NCBI RefSeq assembly: GCF_009796845.1 | Contig: NZ_CP047025.1 | Coordinates: forward strand, 2,790,001-2,854,000 | DNA length: 64,000 nucleotides | DNA from: Cobetia sp. L2A1 | Lineage (GTDB): Bacteria; Pseudomonadota; Gammaproteobacteria; Pseudomonadales; Halomonadaceae | Direction of reading: 5' to 3' | Part shown: positions 26,082 through 34,702 of the stretch, piece by piece | Numbering within the stretch: the first letter of the stretch is position 1 | How the letters are laid out: each line of letters begins with the position of its first letter | Notes under the pieces: generated by a model | Databases searched by the model: none | What the model was told of the DNA's origin: nothing | The model's input: only the letters and a program-made list of their open reading frames with translations | Program-made: the position numbers and the translations under genes

Positions 26082-26702
26082 TCAAACACCCCATAACCGA
26101 ACTTCAAGCTGCTGATGGTCCGCCGCCGTGAGCTGCCCGCCCTTGAGCAGCTTCTTGAGAAAGTGACGATAGCGGCGCGCAATCTTGCGCCGAGCCAGCC
26201 AGGCAACACCTGTGGCCAATGGCAGAAAGTCAGGATTGGAGATGCCATCAATCAGCCATAGATGTGGCGGCTGGCCGGGAGTGAACTGCACCACGACATT
26301 GCGATCGTTCAAGTCTGATGGAATCAACCAGCGCTTATCCAGATAGTGATAGAGACTGGCCAGTTGCTCTCTCAACTCGCTACCACTCAGCGATGCAGGA
26401 TCGTCATTGCAGACGTCACGCAGGCGCCGTGAGGTGGTGCCGTCACCATCGAGAATCAGATCGAACACCAGCCCCAGCCCCTCTGGGGTCGCCACGCTGC
26501 CGTGATACGCCGGCACATGGGACCAATCACGCATTCCTCGCCTGACAAGTCCTTCAAAGTAGCGCTGCTCGCGCTGATTCTGACGACTTCCCTTATCGGG
26601 ATAGCGTGGCACCTTGATACAGCGGCGTGGATTTTGCGGGTCTTGATAGACGCGCCGATCATTCCCCATGCCAATGACGCGGGCATTTTCCAGCTCCAGC
26701 AT
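26082..26702 (-). CDS. YrbL-like (PhoP-regulated) protein-kinase-fold protein
   Basis: This 206-residue protein belongs to the YrbL-PhoP_reg family: N-terminal GMGNDRRVYQDPQNPRRCIKVPR (glycine-rich loop and Lys of a kinase fold), then WLIPSDLNDRNVVV (a degenerate HRDLxxxN-like catalytic loop with D and N) and LWLIDGI (DFG-like). A kinase or small-molecule kinase role is inferred from fold only. In enterobacteria yrbL is PhoP-controlled, but no PhoP box was identified here. The start at 26702 is set by AGGAG 5 bases upstream; the frame opens 16 codons earlier. The C-terminal 50 residues are strongly basic. Confidence 0.85.
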   Translation of the reverse strand: MLELENARVIGMGNDRRVYQDPQNPRRCIKVPRYPDKGSRQNQREQRYFEGLVRRGMRDWSHVPAYHGSVATPEGLGLVFDLILDGDGTTSRRLRDVCNDDPASLSGSELREQLASLYHYLDKRWLIPSDLNDRNVVVQFTPGQPPHLWLIDGISNPDFLPLATGVAWLARRKIARRYRHFLKKLLKGGQLTAADHQQLEVRLWGV

Positions 26703-26980
26703 GCGCACTCCTGTTGAATAACGCCTGCGACTGCAGCCGCCGGACAGCACGGCATTCTACAAAATGCTGCCAAGCGGCGCCAACCTGGCCCAGATGCCGC
26801 CTCCATCGTTCATCAATCATTCAGATTGATGCCTCCATCTGGTACGATGGCGCGCCGTTTTTTGATGGCTTTCAGGATGAAGACATCCGGCGAACATCAT
26901 GCGAGGTATTGCCCGAGATTGGGTGGCCACGCACCCTGGCGATCTTCGCTATTGGCACTCACATCTTTTGAGGTACTCGC

Positions 26981-28327
26981 ATGAATGCGGTAATTCTGGC
27001 CGTCCTGGTCATGGTCGGTCTATCCCTTGCCCGCGTCTCGGTCGTCTTTGCTCTGGTCGCCGGCGCACTGGTCGGCGGCCTGTTCAGCGGCCTGTCATTG
27101 ACCGACACCATGACAGCCTTCAATGATGGCGTTGGCGGTGGTGCCAAGGTCGCCTTGGCCTACGCCACGCTAGGCGCCTTTGCCGTGGCCCTGTCACGTT
27201 CTGGCTTGCCCGACATGCTCGCTGCACGCCTTGTGGGCATGCTCAATGGCGAGAGCACTCCGCGCCGCCAGGCCGCCATCAAGTACGGTCTGCTAGGCAG
27301 CGTGACACTGGTTGCAATTTCCTCCCAGAACCTGATCCCGGTGCACATCGCCTTCATCCCGATCCTGATTCCGCCCCTGCTGGTAGCGATGAACCGTCTG
27401 CGTCTCGATCGCCGTGCCATTGCCTGTGCATTGACCTTCGGCCTGACGGCTCCTTACATGCTGTTGCCGGTCGGTTTCGGTTCGATCTTCCTCAACGACA
27501 TTCTGCTGGCCAACATCAATGAGGCGGGCCAGGCGATGGGCCTTGAAGTGACACGTGGCATGGTCCCCATGGCGATGGCGATTCCCGTCGGCGGCATGTT
27601 CCTCGGTCTGTTGACTGCCGTCTTCGTCTCTTACCGCAAGCCGCGTGACTATGCGACCCGCGAGATCAAATCCACCAACGTGCCGGGCTACACCCCAGAC
27701 CATACCCCAACGCGTAGTGGCCTGATCATGGGCGTCGTGGCCATCATCGCCGCGCTGGTCATTCAGCTCTATTCTGGCTCCATGATCCTGGGAGGCCTGG
27801 TAGGCTTCGCCATCCTGTCACTGGGCGGCCTGTTCAAGTGGAAGGAGGCGGATGACCTCTTCACTTCCGGCATGCGCATGATGGCGCTGATCGGCTTCAT
27901 CATGATCTCCGCTGCTGGTTTCGCCTCGGTCATGAAGGCCACTGGTGATATCCAGACACTGGTAGATGCATCTTTCCATATCATTGGTGATAACAAGCCA
28001 CTGGCTGCACTGGTGATGCTGATGGTCGGCCTGTTCATCACGCTGGGCATCGGTTCCAGCTTCTCGACCATTCCTATCATCGCCGCCATCTATGTACCGC
28101 TTGCACTGCAGTTCGGCTTCTCACCGCTGGCAACCGTCGCATTGATCGGCACGGCTGCCGCGCTGGGTGATGCCGGCTCACCGGCCTCTGACTCAACCAT
28201 CGGGCCAACATCCGGTTTGAATGTCGATCAGCAGCATGACCACATCTGGGATAGCGTGGTGCCGACCTTCATCCACTACAACATCCCGCTTATTGTCTTT
28301 GGCTGGATCGCCGCGATGACGCTGTAA
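26981..28327 (+). CDS. NhaC-superfamily Na+/H+ antiporter-like transporter
   Basis: This 448-residue membrane protein has about eleven hydrophobic segments. An N-terminal Na_H_antiport_2-type region ([36 protein letters not shown]) is followed by the antiporter core with [13 protein letters not shown] and the polar membrane motif [26 protein letters not shown] (about 393-418). It belongs with YuiF-like proteins; members have been assigned either Na+/H+ exchange or amino-acid uptake, and the sequence does not decide. RBS GAGG lies 8 bases before the ATG. The upstream 278 bases hold a small hairpin (GGGTG/CACCC, 26921-26936) but no recognised riboswitch. A large hairpin follows the gene. Confidence 0.85.
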   Translation: MNAVILAVLVMVGLSLARVSVVFALVAGALVGGLFSGLSLTDTMTAFNDGVGGGAKVALAYATLGAFAVALSRSGLPDMLAARLVGMLNGESTPRRQAAIKYGLLGSVTLVAISSQNLIPVHIAFIPILIPPLLVAMNRLRLDRRAIACALTFGLTAPYMLLPVGFGSIFLNDILLANINEAGQAMGLEVTRGMVPMAMAIPVGGMFLGLLTAVFVSYRKPRDYATREIKSTNVPGYTPDHTPTRSGLIMGVVAIIAALVIQLYSGSMILGGLVGFAILSLGGLFKWKEADDLFTSGMRMMALIGFIMISAAGFASVMKATGDIQTLVDASFHIIGDNKPLAALVMLMVGLFITLGIGSSFSTIPIIAAIYVPLALQFGFSPLATVALIGTAAALGDAGSPASDSTIGPTSGLNVDQQHDHIWDSVVPTFIHYNIPLIVFGWIAAMTL

Positions 28328-28364
28328 TACGCCATACGGCTCCATGAGTCGCCACACGACTGAC

Positions 28365-28413
28365 ACGACAACGCCCGCCAAGGAGGAGTTACCTCCTTGG
28401 CGGGCGTTGTCGT
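28365..28413 (+). terminator. Terminator of the antiporter gene
   Basis: Perfect 22-base arms (28365-28386 and 28392-28413) with a 5-base loop begin 38 bases after the stop. No T-run follows (CGTTGTCTTGG). The core ACAACGCCCGCC recurs in the hairpins at 15759 and 16830. Confidence 0.75.
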
Positions 28414-28485
28414 TGTCTTGGTGATTGAATCATGTGGCAACAAGACAGCAATACCTCAGAACACGGCGTCACCACTAGACAGTTA

Positions 28486-28501
28486 CTGGACAAGCATCCA
28501 G
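28486..28501 (+). promoter_or_regulatory. CTGG-N8-CCAG palindrome before dinB (LexA-like, degenerate)
   Basis: CTGG ACAAGCAT CCAG ends 20 bases before the chosen dinB start. It has the spacing of a gammaproteobacterial LexA box (CTGT-N8-ACAG) but with G/C in place of the essential T/A at the inner position. It is listed only as a weak SOS-operator candidate. Confidence 0.25.
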
Positions 28502-28521
28502 TCTTTCAGCATGATGCGCCA

Positions 28522-29583
28522 ATGCGCAAGATTCTCCATGCCGACTGCGATTGCTTCTATGCCGCCGTCGAAATACTTCGCCACCCCGAGTGGCGCGACG
28601 TGCCGATCGCCATCGGTGGCCGTACGGAGCAACGTGGCGTCATCGCTACCTGCAACTACCCTGCTCGCGCCTTCGGTGTCCATTCGGCCATGTCGACGGC
28701 ACGTGCCCTGCGCCTGTGCCCACAACTGATACTGGTGCCGCCGGATTTTGAGCGCTATCGCGCCATTTCCGAACAGATTCAAGCCCTGTTTCTCGAGTTG
28801 ACACCCGTGATAGAGCCTCTATCACTGGATGAGGCCTATCTGGATGTCAGTGCCGTGACGGCCTTTCAAGGCAGCGCCACCTGGATGGCGCGCTGGTTGA
28901 AGGAAGAAGCTCTCAGACGCACCGGCATCACCCTCTCCATTGGCGTGGCCGCCAACAAGTTTCTAGCCAAGATCGCAAGCGACTGGGAGAAACCCGATGG
29001 CCTGACCGTCATCACCCCGCAGACCAGCGATGCCTTCATTCGACAGCTACCGGTCGGCAAGCTGCACGGTGTCGGCCCGGCAACGCTCGCCCGCCTGACA
29101 CGCCTGAACATAGAGACCTGCGAAGACATGCGCAGTGTGCCACTGACCACGCTGATCGAGCACTTCGGCAAGTTCGGTACCCGCCTGCACGAGCTGTCAC
29201 GGGGTGTTGACGACCGTCCCGTAAGGGTTGAGCGAGAGCGAAAATCCATCAGCGTAGAGAACACCTACGATCATGACCTGCCAGATCTTGCCGCATGTCT
29301 TACGCGACTGCCTGAGCTGATGGAGCGCCTGACCCGCCGTCATGTCCGCAATGACACGCCGGTGTTGGCCAAGCAGTTCGTCAAGGTGCGTTTCAATGAC
29401 TTCACCAGCACGACACTGGAAAGCGTATTGCCGACCTCCCGCACTTCTCTGCCGGAGGTCGAGAGCTTCGCGACGCTGCTTGAGCAAGCCTGGCGACGTG
29501 GTCAACGGCCCGTCAGGCTGCTGGGCGTAGGCGTGCGCCTCAAGGCGATCGAAGAGACTCAGCAGCTGGGGCTTTTTCCGTAA
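28522..29583 (+). CDS. dinB: DNA polymerase IV (Y-family translesion polymerase)
   Basis: This 353-residue protein (E. coli 351) synthesises across damaged template. The metal-binding N-terminus reads MRKILHADCDCFYAAVE, and PLSLDEAYLDV supplies the catalytic Asp-Glu pair. The HhH segment LHGVGPATLARL is followed by the little-finger domain, and the C-terminal QLGLF is a beta-clamp binding peptide. The frame is open from 28432, but all family members begin at MRKI, so ATG 28522 was chosen although no ribosome binding site is obvious there. It ends one base before the convergent HlyD-like stop, with no terminator visible between them. Confidence 0.95.
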   Translation: MRKILHADCDCFYAAVEILRHPEWRDVPIAIGGRTEQRGVIATCNYPARAFGVHSAMSTARALRLCPQLILVPPDFERYRAISEQIQALFLELTPVIEPLSLDEAYLDVSAVTAFQGSATWMARWLKEEALRRTGITLSIGVAANKFLAKIASDWEKPDGLTVITPQTSDAFIRQLPVGKLHGVGPATLARLTRLNIETCEDMRSVPLTTLIEHFGKFGTRLHELSRGVDDRPVRVERERKSISVENTYDHDLPDLAACLTRLPELMERLTRRHVRNDTPVLAKQFVKVRFNDFTSTTLESVLPTSRTSLPEVESFATLLEQAWRRGQRPVRLLGVGVRLKAIEETQQLGLFP

Positions 29584-29584
29584 T

Positions 29585-30700
29585 TCATCGCTGAGCGGAT
29601 GTCTCCTCCGCCGCATCATCTCCCCAGCTGCCCCACAAGGCCGAGGGTGAGCGTAGCCGAATCTCCAGCGGTAACCCTTCTACATCATGCTGAAGGTCAA
29701 TCTCCTCAAGCGGCTTCAGTCGCACTTCCAGCATCGCCTGGTTACCATCGAAAGGCCCTGCCAGTTGCGATGGCAGCTTCTGTGTCAACTCAGGCGGTGC
29801 GACGATACGCGCCAATACGCTACGCCCATCGGAAAAATGCGCTTCCGCAATCCGGCCCACTGCCACCTTGCCCACATACTTGGGGGAGAAATAGGCATGT
29901 AACTCCGGCGCATTCGCAGGTACCAGCACGCCCAATGACTCACCGGCACTGACTCGCTGACCGCCCTGCACATACGTCTTGGCCAACAGCCCCGGCTGAG
30001 GGGCCTGAATATTCAGCTCGGCAATGGTGGCCTCCAACTGCGCCAGTTGCCGCGTCAGATTCTGACGACGCTGGACGACGGGCCCAGCAAGTTCGGCACG
30101 TAGTTTTTCGCGCTGCTGTATCAACAGGTTTTCCTGAGACTGCGACAGCTGATCCCGGGCACTGGCCTGCGACACATGGATGCTCGCCAGATCCGTCAGA
30201 GGCACTTCGCCTTGACGTCTGAACGCATCGAACTTGTTAGCCAGGCCCGTCTGGAACGTCAGCGAAGATTGCGCGTTTGCCACACGGCGCTGGGCGGTAT
30301 CGATCAACGATTCACTCTGCTCCTGGGCGCCTTTGGCGGGTAGCGTCGCGAGTATGTCCTTGAGGGCTTTCCTGTCCGCGATGAGCGCTGAGTCCTCCAG
30401 CAGGAACAATGGCTTGCCTGCAGCTATCCTCTCACCCGCCCGTTGCGGAACTGACACGACCCGAGCATCACGCGGACTGGTGATCACCAACGGAGAGTGG
30501 GTCAATACCGCGGGTGCCACCAACAACACGCGATCGCGTAGCGCATACCAGCCGAAGGCGATCACTGGCACCAGAATCAATGCCATCAGGCCACACCAGC
30601 GCCAACGTCCACCTCCCCGGTGTGCTTTCGCATAAGGTACCTTGAGGCCATTCTGCTGATCAGGATGGCGGGATTTTTCAGGGTCGAAACGAATATCCAT
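29585..30700 (-). CDS. HlyD-type membrane-fusion/adaptor protein of the polysaccharide-like operon
   Basis: This 371-residue protein has one N-terminal membrane helix (about 36-56). A periplasmic biotinyl-lipoyl half-domain (VVSVPQRAGERIAAGKPLFLLED) and a long helical hairpin (about 100-215, rich in Gln/Glu/Arg) follow. The returning lipoyl half (INIQAPQPGLLAKTYVQGGQRVSAGESLG) and a beta-barrel come last. This is the HlyD/EmrA adaptor layout. Unlike Alg44 it has no N-terminal PilZ domain. The start overlaps the stop of the glycosyltransferase gene (TGATG at 30698-30702), so it is the last gene of a four-gene operon. A role in moving a polymer through the periplasm is inferred from context. 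Confidence 0.85.
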   Translation of the reverse strand: MDIRFDPEKSRHPDQQNGLKVPYAKAHRGGGRWRWCGLMALILVPVIAFGWYALRDRVLLVAPAVLTHSPLVITSPRDARVVSVPQRAGERIAAGKPLFLLEDSALIADRKALKDILATLPAKGAQEQSESLIDTAQRRVANAQSSLTFQTGLANKFDAFRRQGEVPLTDLASIHVSQASARDQLSQSQENLLIQQREKLRAELAGPVVQRRQNLTRQLAQLEATIAELNIQAPQPGLLAKTYVQGGQRVSAGESLGVLVPANAPELHAYFSPKYVGKVAVGRIAEAHFSDGRSVLARIVAPPELTQKLPSQLAGPFDGNQAMLEVRLKPLEEIDLQHDVEGLPLEIRLRSPSALWGSWGDDAAEETSAQR

Positions 30701-32055
30701 CAGAAACGGTTTCCTCGGCGCAGGACCCACCATGGGGCCATGCTGGTTTCTTCGTGGCTGCGGCGCAGCACTTCATTGAGAATCGCGACAAGTGCGAGCA
30801 GGCGTAGCGCCAATTGATACAGAGGCATGACCGGCAACCAGGCCATGTCGCGCAATGTCGCGCGAGGATTTCGGCTGACGCATAAAAGGCCCACCAGGGC
30901 GTACCAACTGCATAACCCGAGATAGATCAAGTACAGCAATACACTGATGGCCACTGCATGCACCGCCGGTTGAGTGGCGTACCACCACACCACATACCCC
31001 CCGATGACGAAGGGCAGCGCCACGCTCTGAACCAGCCCATAGGTCAGCGTGAAGAGCGTGCCTGCCCATCCCATTAGACGCGGACGAATGCCCCGCCAAT
31101 GCTTGCGCAGGTACACGAAGTAAAGGTCCCCCTCCCAGCGCATGCGCTGACTGGCCAGACTCCGCACCGTCTCTGGGCCATCGGTATAACCGATGGCATC
31201 CGGGATGAATGCCAAACGCATGTGCGGATGGCGACGCTGGTACTGCTTGAGACGCAGGGTAAGATCGAGATCTTCTGCAGTGTGGGTGTCCCAGCCGCCG
31301 ACTTGGCGCACGATGTCGGTCCGGAAGATACCGAAGGCCCCCGAGATATTGTTGATCAGGTTCCAGCGGGCAAGGCCGGTACGGCCATATTCAATGGACA
31401 GCAGATACTCAAGTGACTGAAGACGAGTGACCAGCGACCTGGTGCGGTTGCGGATACGCAGGTTGCCCGCAGCAGCCAACACATCAGGGTCTTCAAAGAC
31501 CACCACGCTACGCATGATCATGTCCGGGGCGAAGCCGGTATCACCATCCAGCGCATACACCAGCTCACCGGTAGCAAAGCCGAGACCCGTGTTGAGTGAG
31601 GATACCCGCCCACCCCGCTGCCACTTGGGAACCACCCGCAACGTGCGGTTGGGCAGTCGACGAAATGCCGCGGCCTGGCGGCGCGCTGCCAGCAGAGTGG
31701 CCTGATTGGCCGTCGCGCCATCAATCACCATGATGACTTCCACATGGCCAGGATAATCCTGATGCAACAAGGTCTCGGCACTTTCGGCGACGCCCTCCCC
31801 CTCCGAGTAACACAGCACCAGGCAACTGACTGACGGATAGCGCTGCGGCATGGCATCCGCGTCATGTGGTCCACCGTGTCCACGATTGCGAAGATGACCG
31901 ATCATGCCGGTAATCACGATGACTGCCAGCGGCAGCTCGAAAAGGATAAGCAACGGCAACAGGAAAACGGTTCCCCGGAAGGAATGCAGCATCCACTCAA
32001 CTGTCGAGTGTATTTCCCACAGTACCTGGGAGATGAAGAGATCCAGTCCATTCAT
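30700..32055 (-). CDS. Cellulose-synthase-like GT2 membrane glycosyltransferase
   Basis: This 451-residue processive-type glycosyltransferase has an N-terminal membrane helix (about 27-50) and a cytosolic GT-A domain with SVSCLVLCYSEGEGVAESAETLL, LDGDTGF (DxD), TAEDLDLTLRLK (ED base) and the Q-x-x-RW-like SQRMRWEGD. At least three membrane helices follow (about 310-420). This is the CESA/HasA/Alg8 architecture that polymerises a sugar and threads it through the inner membrane. The sugar is unknown. The start at 32055 is fixed by GAGGAG 6 bases upstream; the open frame runs 45 codons further into the preceding gene. It is coupled to the HlyD-type gene downstream. Confidence 0.88.
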   Translation of the reverse strand: MNGLDLFISQVLWEIHSTVEWMLHSFRGTVFLLPLLILFELPLAVIVITGMIGHLRNRGHGGPHDADAMPQRYPSVSCLVLCYSEGEGVAESAETLLHQDYPGHVEVIMVIDGATANQATLLAARRQAAAFRRLPNRTLRVVPKWQRGGRVSSLNTGLGFATGELVYALDGDTGFAPDMIMRSVVVFEDPDVLAAAGNLRIRNRTRSLVTRLQSLEYLLSIEYGRTGLARWNLINNISGAFGIFRTDIVRQVGGWDTHTAEDLDLTLRLKQYQRRHPHMRLAFIPDAIGYTDGPETVRSLASQRMRWEGDLYFVYLRKHWRGIRPRLMGWAGTLFTLTYGLVQSVALPFVIGGYVVWWYATQPAVHAVAISVLLYLIYLGLCSWYALVGLLCVSRNPRATLRDMAWLPVMPLYQLALRLLALVAILNEVLRRSHEETSMAPWWVLRRGNRF

Positions 32056-32065
32056 GTGGCTCTCC

Positions 32066-33157
32066 TCATACTGATCCCATAATGGGTGTAGCTGTGTCCA
32101 CCAGCAGGTTCGGGAGCCACTGGGATGCCTTGCCACGGTGGTGTTCACTCGGTAGCTCGTGCATCTCAAGCGACATGTTGAGCTGTCCATCGAGATGCTT
32201 GAGATCAGTCAATGACTGGATACGCAGCGCGACATCCTCGAAACGTTCCCGCGGCGTATGCGGCAACAGGAACAGCCACTGTTGCGCGGTGTATTCGCAG
32301 ACGAGGTCGGTATCACGCAGCAGACTACCCAGACGCTGAGCCATTCCTTCAAGGAGGCCGTGCTCATCGTCACGATCATGAGACAGCACCATCAATAGAT
32401 GACGATGAGAGTGACGACGTGCCAGCGGCACCAGCAGGTCCAGCATGTGATGCAAATCAGACGGCACCACACGCTGCCCGGGCAATGGTGTCGAAACACT
32501 TGCCCTGTCGGGGGCTGCCACGGCAATGCGTCCTTCGGCGTTCAGCTGCAATGAGGCAATGCGCTGCTGTACGAGCTCACCGGGCTGTTGAGTCTGACCA
32601 CAATCCAGGCACTGGGCCTCCACCTCGCCCTCCACCAGCCAGAGATCACACTTCCCGCAGGCCAGTGATTCCAGAGGACGGTCGTAATCCACGCCAATGT
32701 GACGCAGACGAACCCGGCATTTCGGGCAACTGAGCTGGTCGTGCTGTGTAAAGCGGTCCATGCGGTCCACGTGGCCGCAGGCGAAGCAGTGCAGACCATC
32801 CAGCGGCTTGAGATCCAGGTGACGACAACGCGGACAGACATCCACATAATTGAGATGCACGCTTCGACACTGACGACAGTGGCGAGTACGCGTGACCAAC
32901 GTCTTCTCCTCAAGCCAGCCACGGTGCTCAAACAACTCCAGCAGAGTGCGTTGAGCCTCAGCGTCGAGTCCCCACGCTGACAACAACGGCCAATGGCATC
33001 CAGTTTTCAGCTCGGCGGCAAGAGACACGGCCAGTACATGCTCTGGATACAGGCTCCACCACCGCATCAACCGCTCGAAGGGCGCAAGCGCCTGATAATC
33101 ACGCGCTTCACTCGTCTCAAGTGCCTCACGATGTTCGATCACCGCCTCCAGATTCAT
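32066..33157 (-). CDS. Six-CxxC metal-binding protein with degenerate GGDEF domain (TackOD1-like)
   Basis: This 363-residue cytosolic protein has a helical N-terminus (1-90). A Cys-rich block follows with six CxxC pairs, at C94/C97, C108/C111, C124/C127, C144/C147, C167/C170 and C183/C186, enough for three zinc ribbons. The last part (about 230-335) has a GGDEF-like fold: RDTDLVCEYTAQQWLFLLP occupies the position of the RxxD...GGDEF segment, and TAQQW replaces the signature, so cyclase activity is not expected. The Cys-rich part resembles the TackOD1 domain described from memory as a zinc-binding output domain. It is followed 10 bases later by the glycosyltransferase, suggesting a control subunit of polymer synthesis. 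Confidence 0.75.
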   Translation of the reverse strand: MNLEAVIEHREALETSEARDYQALAPFERLMRWWSLYPEHVLAVSLAAELKTGCHWPLLSAWGLDAEAQRTLLELFEHRGWLEEKTLVTRTRHCRQCRSVHLNYVDVCPRCRHLDLKPLDGLHCFACGHVDRMDRFTQHDQLSCPKCRVRLRHIGVDYDRPLESLACGKCDLWLVEGEVEAQCLDCGQTQQPGELVQQRIASLQLNAEGRIAVAAPDRASVSTPLPGQRVVPSDLHHMLDLLVPLARRHSHRHLLMVLSHDRDDEHGLLEGMAQRLGSLLRDTDLVCEYTAQQWLFLLPHTPRERFEDVALRIQSLTDLKHLDGQLNMSLEMHELPSEHHRGKASQWLPNLLVDTATPIMGSV

Positions 33158-33160
33158 CGC

Positions 33161-33472
33161 TCAGCTACCCGGCCATTGATTGGCCAATGCCTGCACATGG
33201 GGTGTGACCGCACCTTCGACGATGATGGGGATCAACGCCCCATGCGGTGTGGCGCGTATCTCCGAGAGCAGGCTATCGAGCTGTCGCAGCCCCGTTGAAC
33301 TGGCTTCTTCGAAAAAGAGATGAATGGCGGAGTATTGCTCGCTCGGGGGTGGCGTCGCAGCCTGGGCATGGCCCGGATCACTTGGCTGGCCAAGCGCTTC
33401 AAGCAAGGAATCTTGCTCGATATGAGTTTCAAGGGGAGGAGTCGCAGCGCGACCGACAACAGCTATACGCAT
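33161..33472 (-). CDS. Small receiver-like protein, first gene of the polysaccharide-like operon
   Basis: I do not recognise this 103-residue protein. MRIAVVGRA starts like a receiver-domain beta strand, and later IHLFFEEASSTGLRQLDSLLSEIRATPHGALIPIIVEG resembles strand 3-helix 3-strand 4 of a response-regulator fold. No phosphoacceptor Asp or acidic pocket is visible, so at most it is a pseudo-receiver. GGAAG lies 7 bases before the ATG at 33472; an ATG five codons earlier (33487) lacks one. It ends 3 bases before the start of the six-CxxC gene, so they are cotranscribed. A 20-base hairpin lies in its leader. Confidence 0.6.
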   Translation of the reverse strand: MRIAVVGRAATPPLETHIEQDSLLEALGQPSDPGHAQAATPPPSEQYSAIHLFFEEASSTGLRQLDSLLSEIRATPHGALIPIIVEGAVTPHVQALANQWPGS

Positions 33473-33498
33473 GACAAGGCTTCCCATGAGGTGTGACG

Positions 33499-33552
33499 GG
33501 CATGCAATCGCCAGACTTCCCAGGAAGATGGAAAGTCTGGCGATTGCATGCC
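33499..33552 (-). promoter_or_regulatory. Perfect 20-base hairpin in the leader of the polysaccharide-like operon
   Basis: Arms at 33499-33518 and 33533-33552 are exact complements with a 14-base loop. It ends 27 bases before the chosen start of the operon's first gene and is not followed by a T-run. The purU terminator at 33763 already closes the preceding gene, so this hairpin belongs to the operon leader or is a residual terminator. Confidence 0.6.
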
Positions 33553-33762
33553 GGCTTCTGATTCAGACTTTCATGGACCAGCCTTGTACACCCGAGTTCA
33601 CGCCTGTCGCCCACCAATAACGACTTTGGTAGCAACTCCATACCTGCTGGTAGGTAGAATGCTGAATTACTAATCTCTTATAATGACTATTCTAGTCAAA
33701 AAGGGTCATATACAAACAAGATGAATCTTATACAACAACGACGTATCGATAACGGCCCGACG
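33553..33762 (-). promoter_or_regulatory. AT-rich promoter region of the polysaccharide-like operon
   Basis: About 200 bases without a gene. On the minus strand TTGACT is followed by several TA-rich segments, and GACTA-TTC-TAGTC at 33685-33697 is a perfect palindrome overlapping it, a possible operator. No definite -35/-10 pair with standard spacing was found. Confidence 0.35.
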
Positions 33763-33795
33763 AAAAAAACCGGCACCTGCTGTGGCAGGTACCGG
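33763..33795 (-). terminator. Terminator of purU
   Basis: On the minus strand CCGGTACCTGC pairs with GCAGGTGCCGG (one G-U) around a CACA-type loop and is followed by T7. It lies about 50 bases after the purU stop. Confidence 0.9.
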
Positions 33796-33847
33796 CGATG
33801 GATCGAGGCGGCTGACGTCTCATCTCAGATGACGGCAGCCAAAAGCC

Positions 33848-34702
33848 TCAGGCAAAGACGATGGTCTTGTTGCCGTGAATCAGCACGCGGTCTTCAAGGT
33901 GCCAGCGCAGACCCCTTGCAAGGGCCTTCTGCTCGACATCACGCCCGAGACGCACCAGATCTTCTGCGGTATGGCAGTGTGTGACGCGGTGTATGTCCTG
34001 TTCAATGATCGGCCCAGCATCCAGCTCTTCCGTCACGTAATGACAGGTCGCGCCAATCAGCTTCACGCCCCGACCGAACGCCTGATGGTAAGGCTTGGCC
34101 CCGACGAAGGACGGCAGGAAGCTGTGATGAATGTTGATCAGGCGACCCGCATAGCGCTCACACAGACTTGGCGGAATGATCTGCATATAGCGCGCGAGCA
34201 CGATACAGTCGGCATGAGCCTCTGCCACCAGACGTTCGACTTCGGCGAAGGCCGGTGCCTTGTCGTGCTTGTCGACGGGCACATGGTGGAACGGAATCCC
34301 ATGCCACTCGACCAGCGAACGCATGTCGTCATGATTGGAGATGACACATGGAATATCGCACTCCAGATCCCCGGACTGCCAACGATGCAACAAATCGACC
34401 AGGCAATGGGAATCCTTGGAGACCATCAAAACGACGCGCTTCTTGGTAGCGGTGTCATGCATTCTCCAGTGCATGCCGAACTCTTCGCCAATCGTGACAA
34501 AGCGCCTGCTAAGTTCTTCGGCACTCAAACCGACAGATTCAGGATTGATTTCATAGCGCATGAAGAAACGACCAGCACCAAGATCAGAATGCTGGTTGGC
34601 TTCGGTGATCCAGCCACCCTGCTCGGCAATAAAGGTAGAGACTCGGGAAACAATTCCGACCCGGTCAGGGCAGGACACCACCAGGCGATAGGCGTGAGAC
34701 AT
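33848..34702 (-). CDS. purU: Formyltetrahydrofolate deformylase
   Basis: This 284-residue enzyme (E. coli 280) hydrolyses 10-formyl-THF to formate and THF, balancing one-carbon pools and feeding PurT. An N-terminal ACT domain (about 5-80; VVSCPDRVGIVSRVSTFI) is followed by a formyltransferase-type catalytic domain with N190, H192 in NIHHSFLPSF and D228 in TEELDAGPIIEQD. The frame opens 26 codons earlier. MSHAYRLVV at 34702 and MVELTMSHA at 34717 are both possible, and neither has a clear ribosome binding site. It is divergent from the RNase J gene. A terminator with T7 follows. Confidence 0.94.
   Translation of the reverse strand: MSHAYRLVVSCPDRVGIVSRVSTFIAEQGGWITEANQHSDLGAGRFFMRYEINPESVGLSAEELSRRFVTIGEEFGMHWRMHDTATKKRVVLMVSKDSHCLVDLLHRWQSGDLECDIPCVISNHDDMRSLVEWHGIPFHHVPVDKHDKAPAFAEVERLVAEAHADCIVLARYMQIIPPSLCERYAGRLINIHHSFLPSFVGAKPYHQAFGRGVKLIGATCHYVTEELDAGPIIEQDIHRVTHCHTAEDLVRLGRDVEQKALARGLRWHLEDRVLIHGNKTIVFA

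Noticed and set aside
26703-26980. Lysine or other riboswitch before the NhaC-like gene
   Set aside because: No conserved lysine-element core and no terminator/antiterminator pair were visible; only a 5-base hairpin was found.
32066-33157. Active diguanylate cyclase
   Set aside because: The GGDEF position reads TAQQW, so the metal and GTP-binding residues are missing; only a structural GGDEF-like domain is claimed.
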